Assembly (NCBI RefSeq): GCF_008711465.1
Contig: NZ_VXKQ01000008.1
Coordinates: 124,001 to 188,000, forward strand
DNA from: Francisella sp. SYW-9
GTDB lineage: Bacteria > Pseudomonadota > Gammaproteobacteria > Francisellales > Francisellaceae
Direction of reading: 5' to 3'
DNA length: 64,000 nt
Under the pieces are notes generated by a model that did not search any database, was not told the DNA's origin, and saw only the letters and a list, made by a program, of their open reading frames with translations. Positions 48,358 through 56,181 of this stretch are shown piece after piece (within the stretch, counting starts at the first letter, position 1; each line of letters starts with the position of its first letter). The position numbers and the translations under genes were made by a program.

Positions 48358-48480
48358 CTAAAAATTTATTTTCTCAGAACCAAAAGTTACAAAACTACCA
48401 GGGTTTGAGTTAAATTGAACCGAGCTACAACTAGATAAAATCAATAAAGTAAAAAGTGACAATGTAAGCTTTTTAAGCAT
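48358..48480 (-). pseudogene. truncated lipoprotein, likely DUF4156 paralogue fragment
   Basis: A 40-codon frame starting MLKKLTLSLFTLLILSSCSS, with a full lipobox and acylated Cys at residue 18, ends early. Its SSCSSVQFN matches ASCSSVQLN of the intact lipoprotein encoded 100 bases away, but the rest of the family domain, including the paired Cys, is missing. Probably a broken duplicate; a short functional lipopeptide cannot be excluded. Confidence 0.6.
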
Positions 48481-48587
48481 TATTTATTAGAGAAAAATTA
48501 TATATAGAAACCATTATAAGAGAATATTAGATCAATCACAAATACCTAGAATAAATTATAAGTTTTTATAACTCTAATATTTTAAAT

Positions 48588-48971
48588 TTAGTTATTTGGA
48601 CAATTATAAACAGATCCTGTCACTGTATAATTAGTCTGTTGTGAACTATAATCAAAGTTTCCATTAAAGCTATTTCCTCCGCCGGTATTTCCTGCTTGAC
48701 TAGAAATTAGTTGAATATAGTTACCGCCCATTTGTGCTGCTTCATTTCTTGCTTTATTATATGCGCCTTCTTGTAAATTATTATTTGATGTAAAGCCACC
48801 GGTAAAGAAGTTACCTTGCGTAGCCGTTACTGTATTAACAAACTTACAGTCTTTTGCCGGAGCGACTGTAGACACTTGCACCCTACTAGCAGCAGGATTT
48901 AACTGAACAGATGAGCAGCTTGCTAAAAGAATCATACTGATTGATACAGCCAATATTTTTTTATTAATCAT
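48588..48971 (-). CDS. DUF4156-like lipoprotein
   Basis: 127 residues: lipoprotein signal with lipobox LASC (Cys-19), then CSSVQLNPAASRVQVS and the conserved CKFVNTVTATQGNFF, ending in a repeat-like Asn/Gly-rich stretch and YNCPNN. The two later Cys can pair. Family members are small outer-membrane lipoproteins of unknown role. A truncated relative lies just downstream. Likely a single gene. Confidence 0.75.
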   Translation of the reverse strand: MINKKILAVSISMILLASCSSVQLNPAASRVQVSTVAPAKDCKFVNTVTATQGNFFTGGFTSNNNLQEGAYNKARNEAAQMGGNYIQLISSQAGNTGGGNSFNGNFDYSSQQTNYTVTGSVYNCPNN

Positions 48972-49213
48972 TCTTACAGTCCTCTGTTTAAAAATTAAAT
49001 TTTGCTAGATTATACATAGTTATTTATTAAACACAATATTTTTTACAGCATAAATTACTTACTAACTTTCTTTGCATAGTATTAACTAAAAACCAATATT
49101 CTTTAGCTTTAAAAAATGTTTTCTAAATCATTATTACAACAAATATCTGTAATAATTATGTCAATATCTAAACGATTATTAATGATTCTAAACTACTGCT
49201 TTAACTTATTTAC

Positions 49214-49406
49214 CTAACCCCTATTAAGCTCTTGTAGTCTGCTTTCTATATCCCCTTCAGAAGATGAATCATAAGATTTATGATTACTCATACTGGGTTC
49301 ATTAATAGCCGAGCTATAAGACCCCGTTGGATTAGCATTAGAAAAACTTATAAACGTTGTTAATAATACGATCGATAGTAATAATATTTTTTTTTATTTT
49401 TTGCAT
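49214..49406 (-). pseudogene. small exported-protein gene with a poly(A) frameshift
   Basis: The ATG at 49406 (TAGGTG 5-10 bases ahead) is followed by a run of nine A on the minus strand (49387-49395). Read straight, it stops after about 20 codons. With eight A the frame runs on to a TAG at 49214-49216, giving about 63 residues: a signal peptide (KKILLLSIVLLTTFISFSNA) and a short polar mature part ending in SRLQELNRG. The intact signal peptide after the run suggests a recent break, or switching by slippage. A sequencing error is possible. Confidence 0.6.
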
Positions 49407-49567
49407 GATATACACCTAAAATGACAATTAAATTTATTTATATGATATAGCTTTTAAATTAATTAAACAGACCATTATAAGAAACATATCTTTTCCAGTA
49501 TGGAAACATCTAATAAGGAAGACAAAATTAGGCTATTAAAACCATTAATAGTCAAGTTTTCTAAATG

Positions 49568-50488
49568 TTAATCTTGAGGTAATAAAGACATCCCAGGTAT
49601 TTCATTAGCTAGATTTTTAATATGCTCACTTAGGTAGTTTACAAAAATAGCAATAGGAGATGTACTATTTACAGGACGATGATATATATAAATATTAATA
49701 TCAGCAAGTTTCTTGCCCACATCAACAAAAACTAAATTGTTATTAGCTACCTCTTGATAAAGTTCAGGATAGGAGCTCATAAATATTCCAAGCGAATTTT
49801 TAGCTGCATGAATATTTAGAAAATTAGAGTCTGTTGTATATCTACAAGGCATTTTCACTTTAGTATTATCTAGGAAAGTCAAAGTATGTGTTGATCCTAT
49901 CATTCTTCTATTAGATATTAAGTAATGATTTTCTAAATCATTAATATTTTTAGGATTACCTTTTTCTTTTATATATTCAGGAGATGCAAATAGTCTACAT
50001 TCAAGTGAGCAGAAAGGAACTTTTATTACTTGAGGGTCATTATATTCTACTCCACTAATAATCATGTCATAATCACCATTAACTACTTTAGCAATAGAAT
50101 TTGCAACATAAAGCTCCATAGAAATTTTTGGATAATCTTTTAGGAAACTTGTGATTATGTTCATTAAAGGACTAATCATAAGAACTAGTGGAATAGAAAA
50201 CTTAATTTTACCACTTGGCTCATCTGACAAAGAATCAAAACACTCATGAATATTTTTGACATCGGCTAATACACGCTGACAATGTGATAAAAATATCTCT
50301 CCAGCTTTTGTTAAAAATACTTTCTTTTTAGATCTTTCAAGGAGGATAGTATTGTTTTCTGATTCTAACCAACGAACCTGTTTGCTCAATTGAGAAGTGC
50401 TTACATTTAGCTCCCTAGCAGCCTTAGAAAAACTTGAATGTTTAACAATCTCTACAAAATTTTTAATACATATTAAGTAGTTATACAT
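49568..50488 (-). CDS. LysR-type transcriptional regulator
   Basis: 306 residues: N-terminal winged helix-turn-helix with IVKHSSFSKAARELNVSTSQ (about residues 13-32), then a LysR substrate-binding domain with two lobes. The coinducer and targets are unknown. The neighbours do not form a typical divergent target, since the next gene upstream (murE) is on the same strand 43 bases away. It may control an unlinked gene or be a degenerate local regulator. Confidence 0.85.
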   Translation of the reverse strand: MYNYLICIKNFVEIVKHSSFSKAARELNVSTSQLSKQVRWLESENNTILLERSKKKVFLTKAGEIFLSHCQRVLADVKNIHECFDSLSDEPSGKIKFSIPLVLMISPLMNIITSFLKDYPKISMELYVANSIAKVVNGDYDMIISGVEYNDPQVIKVPFCSLECRLFASPEYIKEKGNPKNINDLENHYLISNRRMIGSTHTLTFLDNTKVKMPCRYTTDSNFLNIHAAKNSLGIFMSSYPELYQEVANNNLVFVDVGKKLADINIYIYHRPVNSTSPIAIFVNYLSEHIKNLANEIPGMSLLPQD

Positions 50489-50531
50489 GACAAACCAGAT
50501 TTAGTTAATATTTACATTAAAGTAAAATATT

Positions 50532-51995
50532 TTAGTTTATAGTATTTTTAACAATTTCTCGCTCATCAAAATACTCTTTTACACCATTTTTATCCAAATA
50601 ACATTCATGTCCCTTTCCAGCCAAAAGAATAATATCACCAGCTTCAGATTTCTCAATCGTATATTTTATGGCATCTCGACGTGATGGTATAAACTTATGC
50701 TGATTTACATTATTAAATCCTTTTTTAATATCATTAAAAATATTATCTATATTCTCAAATCGGTTATTATCTTCTGTAACGATGACTTTATCAGCATATT
50801 TCTCAGCAATTTTAGCCATCTCAGGTCTCTTTGTAGTATCCCTATTTCCACCACAACCAAAGATACTCCATAAAGTATTTTGAGAATAGTTTTGTAATGT
50901 CTGCAGGGCTTTTTCTAAAGCATCAGGAGTATGAGCGTAGTCAATCACTACTTTGACATTATTTGCTAACTCTATGACTTCCATACGCCCCTTTACAGAC
51001 TCTATATTTTCTATATTTGATATACAGTCCCAATCTAGCACACCATCTAATGATGCAAAGCTAAGACCTAAATTCATTAGATTAAAATCTCCAAGTAGCT
51101 TAGTAGTATACTCGCCTACAAGCCGTCCATTAAAAAACATCTCAAAATTAGTTCTAATACCTTCAATGGATTTAGGTCTTATATACAGATCTGCATACTC
51201 GTTTTTAAGACTAACAGTGATAATAGGTATTTCGATCATATTACAAAGCCTACAACCATAATCATCATCTATATTTATAACTGCTTTTTTTAAGCTCTCA
51301 AATTGAAATAGTTTAGCCTTTGCCTCAAAGTAGTTTTGCATAGTCTTATGGTAATCAAGATGTTCATGACTAAGGTTACTAAAAACTGCTATATCAAAAT
51401 CTAACCCTTTAACACGTTTTTGATCTAATGAATGAGAGGAGACTTCCATTACTAAATTTTGAACATTATGGTGAAATTCAGAATGACTTTTATAATTATT
51501 ACAATGATCAGAAATAGTATGATACAAAGATAAAATATCCAGTGTAGTATGAGAGCTTTCTTTTAGGTCAGGGTAAATGCCATTACCATTTGTACCTAAC
51601 AGTAATGTTTTTTGGTAGTTTAAGTCTAGAAGTTGAGCAATATAATTAGAAATTGAGGTCTTACCATTTGTACCAGTTATACCTATTATATTTTTTGGTT
51701 TTCTATAGTCATAAAACCATATTGCTAAACTTGCAAGTTTATTTTTCAAATCTTCGACGTAAAAAACTTTATCACCATCCTCAAATTCGACGCTATCAGT
51801 TAAAACTAGATTAACTCCTTTAGAAATAACAGTATCAATATACTTATTACCATCAGTAGCTTGACCTTTTAGAGCTATAAAAGCCGACTCACTACCACAT
51901 TTACGACTATCCAAATATAAGGATTGAATTTTAAAATCACTCTTAGATAAGTTTTGAATGCCAAGAAATTTCAATACTTGATTTAAATTTTTCAT
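50532..51995 (-). CDS. murE: UDP-MurNAc-L-Ala-D-Glu--meso-DAP ligase
   Basis: Adds meso-diaminopimelate to the precursor dipeptide. Mur-ligase ATP site IIGITGTNGKTSISNYIAQL; later motifs FSNLSHEHLDYHKTMQNYF and VIDYAHTPDALE. The DAP-recognition motif, DNPR in E. coli, reads DNNR here, with the Arg that contacts DAP kept. The ATG at 51995 aligns with the E. coli start (487 residues); an ATG at 52022 adds nine. No good Shine-Dalgarno for either. It is not in a mur cluster. Confidence 0.93.
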   Translation of the reverse strand: MKNLNQVLKFLGIQNLSKSDFKIQSLYLDSRKCGSESAFIALKGQATDGNKYIDTVISKGVNLVLTDSVEFEDGDKVFYVEDLKNKLASLAIWFYDYRKPKNIIGITGTNGKTSISNYIAQLLDLNYQKTLLLGTNGNGIYPDLKESSHTTLDILSLYHTISDHCNNYKSHSEFHHNVQNLVMEVSSHSLDQKRVKGLDFDIAVFSNLSHEHLDYHKTMQNYFEAKAKLFQFESLKKAVINIDDDYGCRLCNMIEIPIITVSLKNEYADLYIRPKSIEGIRTNFEMFFNGRLVGEYTTKLLGDFNLMNLGLSFASLDGVLDWDCISNIENIESVKGRMEVIELANNVKVVIDYAHTPDALEKALQTLQNYSQNTLWSIFGCGGNRDTTKRPEMAKIAEKYADKVIVTEDNNRFENIDNIFNDIKKGFNNVNQHKFIPSRRDAIKYTIEKSEAGDIILLAGKGHECYLDKNGVKEYFDEREIVKNTIN

Positions 51996-52078
51996 TTTAT
52001 TTTTTACCGCAAAAAAACACATTGTGGCAAACTATTGTCAAAGCCATTGAATCAGTAGCTATAACTATTTGAGCTTGC

Positions 52079-52135
52079 GAGTTTTGTAGGCATCAATTGA
52101 CTTACAATAAAAGTAAACATCTGCTAAGTAAGTTT
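52079..52135. repeat. copy A of a degenerate dispersed repeat
   Basis: Shares in the same order GAGTTTTGTA, ACAATAAA, TGCTA and AGTTT with 56049-56105. Lies between glyQ and murE. The match is partial, so it could be coincidence. Confidence 0.3.
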
Positions 52136-52154
52136 ATGAAACCTTTTAAATTAT

Positions 52155-53039
52155 TTACTTCTTAAAGGCCGGAAAACCTAGCTTTTCTCTAGCACTATAA
52201 TATTCCTTAGCAACTTCTAAAGCTAACTTTCTAACTCGCAAAATATAACCTTGTCTCTCTGTAACAGATATTGCATGACGAGCATCTAATAAGTTAAAAG
52301 TATGAGATGCTTTCAAGACAAATTCATAAGCAGGAATAGGAAGATTCTTCTCAACTAAACGATAGCCTTCTTTCTCTAGCAAATCAAACTGTTTAAATAA
52401 CTCTTCAACATTTGCCTCTTCAAAGTTATAAGTAGACATCTCAACTTCATTTTGCATAAATACATCACGGTAATATAAAGGCCCATTCTGAGTATTTGCC
52501 CAAAGTAAGTCATACATACTATCAACATTTTGGATATACATTGCAAGACGCTCAAGGCCATAAGTGATTTCACCCATCACAGGTTTACACTCTAGTCCAC
52601 CAACTTGTTGAAAATATGTAAACTGTGTAATTTCCATTCCATTTGACCATACTTCCCAGCCAAGTCCCCAAGCACCTAATGTTGGCGACTCCCAGTTATC
52701 TTCAACAAAACGAATATCATTTTCTAAAGCATCTATACCAAGCTCTTTTAGAGAACCTAAATAAAGCTCTTGAATATTATCTGGTGATGGCTTCATTACA
52801 ACCTGATACTGATAATAATGTTGCGTACGGTTTGGATTCTCACCATAGCGACCATCTGTAGGTCTTCTTGAAGGCTGGACATACGCAGCTGTCCATGGCT
52901 CTGGACCTATTGCTCGTAGAGTTGTCGCTGGGTGAAAAGTACCAGCTCCGACTTCCATATCTAATGGCTGAATAATAGCACATCCTTTAGATGCCCAATA
53001 ATGATGTAACTTTAAAATAATTTCTTGAAATGTAAGCAT
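52155..53039 (-). CDS. glyQ: glycyl-tRNA synthetase alpha subunit
   Basis: Catalytic subunit of the bacterial tetrameric (alpha2beta2) GlyRS. The first 20 residues [20 protein letters not shown] and the block [20 protein letters not shown] match GlyQ; later [20 protein letters not shown]. The ATG at 53039 is chosen by family alignment (294 residues); an ATG at 53057 adds six. The beta-subunit gene glyS, usually next to it, is not adjacent here: murE follows instead. Confidence 0.94.
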   Translation of the reverse strand: MLTFQEIILKLHHYWASKGCAIIQPLDMEVGAGTFHPATTLRAIGPEPWTAAYVQPSRRPTDGRYGENPNRTQHYYQYQVVMKPSPDNIQELYLGSLKELGIDALENDIRFVEDNWESPTLGAWGLGWEVWSNGMEITQFTYFQQVGGLECKPVMGEITYGLERLAMYIQNVDSMYDLLWANTQNGPLYYRDVFMQNEVEMSTYNFEEANVEELFKQFDLLEKEGYRLVEKNLPIPAYEFVLKASHTFNLLDARHAISVTERQGYILRVRKLALEVAKEYYSAREKLGFPAFKK

Positions 53040-53325
53040 ACTAATTAAAAATTTCACATAACTATAATTTTGTAAAAGATTCTACCATATTTGGATGTTA
53101 ATAAATATTATATAAAAATATCTAGCTTGGATTATTATAAAAATCTAGCAGCTAATACTGATCAATTTAATTATTATCACACTAAAACTATAGTCTCCAC
53201 AAAAAACTATAGCTCTTAAATTCTTATTAAACATAGATTAAATATAACTATATGTTATTTGACTTCCTTAGTTAGTAATATAGAATGACTATTACCTTAA
53301 TCTAAAGATATAAGAATATGATTTT

Positions 53326-54555
53326 ATGAGAATAGCAATTAATGGTGCGGGTGTTGCGGGATTATCTTTAGCCTGGTGGATTGAAAGATATGGTTTTGAA
53401 GTAGTTATATTTGAGAAAAAACAAAAGCTACCTCCTGAAGGATATCTCATTAACTGCTGGGGTTCTGGATACGAAGTATTAAAAAGGATGGGGTTACTAG
53501 ATGACATCAAAGACAAAGTCATTAACTTAAAGCATCTAAAGTGCTATGATCATACAGGCAAAAACTCTAATACAGTCGAAGTCTCATCGATAATAAGAAA
53601 AAACTACGGCAAGTTCATTAGCATAAAAAGATTTGATCTTTTATCTATACTTCACAAAAATCTTGAAAAAACTAATGTAGTTTTTGGTACTTCGATATCT
53701 GGTTTTAAAGAAGATAATAAAGGAGTTATCATAGAACGCTCTGATGGTAAAAAGGAATGCTTTGATCTAATCATTGGAGCTGATGGCTTCCACTCTCACA
53801 TTCGCTCATTAACATTTAAAAAAGAAGAATATCAAGAAATTGACATAAATACTTATATTGCTTCATTTTATTATAATCATGATGCTACTGTACATACTGA
53901 CGAAGATTCTTATGAGCTTTTTTTAGATAGAGACAGACAAACTTCATTGATCTCTCTTAATGATAAAGAAACTAGCGTTTGTACATTCGCATTTGATAAA
54001 GACTTGGTTGATAACCACCCTAAAACATTACAAGATAAAAAAGACTTATTAAAATCTCTATTTAAAGGATTTGGTGGCAAAGTTCATGAAATATTAGAAA
54101 ATCTTGAAAATGTCGATGACATGTTTCTTGATAATGTTGGCCAAGTAAAAATGGATAGCTGGTATAAAGGTAGAGTTGCTTTAACAGGAGATGCATCAAG
54201 TGCTCCTACATTACTAGCGGGACAAGGCTCTATATTTGCACTATGTGAAGCATATATACTTGCTGGAGAATTGCATAAGGCTAAAGGTGACTATAAGATA
54301 GCTTTTGCTGAATGGCAGAGTAAACTAAAAGATATTATTGATGATAAACAAGATAATAGCCTTACAAATTTATCATTTTTTATGCCTGAGGAAATTTTTA
54401 CTAGGTATATAGTTTCTATGAGTGGCAATCTTCAGTCTGTACCTATATTTAACCAAATCTTTGGTGCTGAAGTATTAAGATATAGTATTGATCTGCCTGA
54501 TTATCAGCATGAAACTACGTACTCTGAATTAAATACTAATAAGCTTCGGTTCTAA
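53326..54555 (+). CDS. FAD-dependent monooxygenase (PHBH-type)
   Basis: 409-residue flavoprotein of the aromatic hydroxylase superfamily. The N-terminal FAD site is INGAGVAGLSLAWWIERYGF with the acidic end of beta-2 in VIFEKK; the DG motif is IIGADGFHSHIRS; the FAD pyrophosphate motif is RVALTGDASSAPTLLAGQG. The substrate is unknown. Comparable enzymes hydroxylate aromatic rings or modify polyketides. The 3' end overlaps malQ by 27 bases. Confidence 0.82.
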   Translation: MRIAINGAGVAGLSLAWWIERYGFEVVIFEKKQKLPPEGYLINCWGSGYEVLKRMGLLDDIKDKVINLKHLKCYDHTGKNSNTVEVSSIIRKNYGKFISIKRFDLLSILHKNLEKTNVVFGTSISGFKEDNKGVIIERSDGKKECFDLIIGADGFHSHIRSLTFKKEEYQEIDINTYIASFYYNHDATVHTDEDSYELFLDRDRQTSLISLNDKETSVCTFAFDKDLVDNHPKTLQDKKDLLKSLFKGFGGKVHEILENLENVDDMFLDNVGQVKMDSWYKGRVALTGDASSAPTLLAGQGSIFALCEAYILAGELHKAKGDYKIAFAEWQSKLKDIIDDKQDNSLTNLSFFMPEEIFTRYIVSMSGNLQSVPIFNQIFGAEVLRYSIDLPDYQHETTYSELNTNKLRF

Positions 54556-55965
54556 AAGTTTAAAATCAACCAATTTCCATTGCCAATTAGGTTCACCTAC
54601 AGTACCAGGCGTATTTAGTCTAGACTCACTACCTAATTCTAAGATATCTTGTACTGGCAAAATTACATATTCAGCATCACAATTTATTAAATATTTAATA
54701 ACCTTTCTAAAGATATTTTTATCATTAGCTTTAAAATATTTCTTTAAAAGTTTTCTCTGGTATCTGCTTAGCTCATCAAAATACCAACCTTTTAACGTAT
54801 TGTTATCATGTGTTCCAGAGTAAGCAACAATATTTGCATCATCAATAAAACCACCAGTTTTCAGATCAAAGTGAAAAGGAAATACTTTCATACCCTTTAG
54901 ATTATAGTGATCACGTAGTTCTAGCACTTCAGGACGTAAATCACCTAAATCTTCAGCAATAATATTTACATTAGGCAATTTTTCAAAAACAGTATCAAAA
55001 AACTTATATCCAGGAGCCTCGACCCATTCACCATTGATAGCTGTTTCAGCATCTGCAGGAATCTTCCAATATGTATCAAAAGCTCTAAAATGATCAATCC
55101 TAACAATATCAAATAGTTTAAAATTACCTTTTAAACGCTCTATCCAAAACTCAAAGTTAGTCTCTTCTAATCTATCCCAATCATATAGAGGATTACCCCA
55201 CAACTGCCCTGTTGCAGAGAAAAAGTCTGGTGGAACTCCTGCAACAAAAGTAAGATTTTGATCGTCATCTAATAAAAATACATATTGATGCTCCCATACA
55301 TCGGCAGAATCAAAACCTAGATAAATAGGTAAATCTCCCATGATTTCGATATTATTTTCATTTGCATATTCTTTTAGCTCAAACCACTGTTTGTAAAATA
55401 TATATTGTAGAAATAGCTCATAATCAATATCTGACTGATATTGCTCAAGTTTTATAGATTTATCCTTGATCCAGTTTTTATACTCTTGTGGCCAAAGATT
55501 CCAAGCTTGATTATTATTAGCTTTTCTAAAAGCTTTAAAAATAGCATAGTTCAGAACCCAACTATTTTCATCAATAAACTTTTGATATTTTAATTCAAGA
55601 GTCTCGTCATTAGATGCTTTAAAGTTTTCAAAAGCTTGCTGCAGTGATTTATCTTTATGCAACCTAACTACTTCGTAATCAACTTTATCTAAATCAGCAT
55701 TACAATATTTGATATCAGATTCATCTAGCAAACCTATCTCAACTAAGTTATCAATAGCTATATATATTTCATCACCTGCAAATGATGAACTTGATTGATA
55801 TGGTGAATTTCCATAACCTAACGGTGTAAGTGGTAATACTTGCCATAGCTTAATATTTGCTTGTTTTAAGATATCTATAAATCTATAAGCATTTTTACCT
55901 AAATCACCAATCCCAAAGTGACTAGGAAGACTTGATACTGCTAATAAAACTCCAGTTTTTTCCAT
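54529..55965 (-). CDS. malQ: 4-alpha-glucanotransferase (amylomaltase)
   Basis: GH77 enzyme that disproportionates maltodextrins, so short chains from glycogen phosphorolysis can be reused. N-terminal GVLLAVSSLPSHFGIGDLG, the LPLTPLGYGNSPYQSSSSFA block, and the catalytic regions RIDHFRAF, IIAEDLGDL and YSGTHDNNTL are all present. 478 residues (short MalQ type). Last gene of the minus-strand glycogen set, 216 bases after glgP. Confidence 0.93.
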   Translation of the reverse strand: MEKTGVLLAVSSLPSHFGIGDLGKNAYRFIDILKQANIKLWQVLPLTPLGYGNSPYQSSSSFAGDEIYIAIDNLVEIGLLDESDIKYCNADLDKVDYEVVRLHKDKSLQQAFENFKASNDETLELKYQKFIDENSWVLNYAIFKAFRKANNNQAWNLWPQEYKNWIKDKSIKLEQYQSDIDYELFLQYIFYKQWFELKEYANENNIEIMGDLPIYLGFDSADVWEHQYVFLLDDDQNLTFVAGVPPDFFSATGQLWGNPLYDWDRLEETNFEFWIERLKGNFKLFDIVRIDHFRAFDTYWKIPADAETAINGEWVEAPGYKFFDTVFEKLPNVNIIAEDLGDLRPEVLELRDHYNLKGMKVFPFHFDLKTGGFIDDANIVAYSGTHDNNTLKGWYFDELSRYQRKLLKKYFKANDKNIFRKVIKYLINCDAEYVILPVQDILELGSESRLNTPGTVGEPNWQWKLVDFKLLEPKLISI

Positions 55966-56048
55966 ATATTTTCTCTAAATTAAAGCGCACATTGCATTAA
56001 GCTATTATGAACTGATAAATAGACGGTTACGATTGTCTAAACTTTAGT

Positions 56049-56163
56049 GAGTTTTGTAACTGTCATTAGTTCACAATAAAGCGATAGCACAGTGCTAGGC
56101 AGTTTTGCATACTTTTTCTGCCATGAAAAAAGTATGTCGCTAAAATTTGCAAAGCAAATAGCG
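56049..56163. repeat. repeat copy B plus two hairpins after glgP
   Basis: 56049-56105 matches 52079-52135 in order of blocks. Next to it are two inverted repeats: CATACTTTTTC...GAAAAAAGTATG (56108-56136) and CGCTAAAATTTGC...GCAAATAGCG (56138-56163). On the minus strand the second begins 18 bases after the glgP stop and is followed by a T6 run, so it may attenuate transcription into malQ. Confidence 0.4.
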
Positions 56164-56181
56164 AAAAAACATGTTTATATA

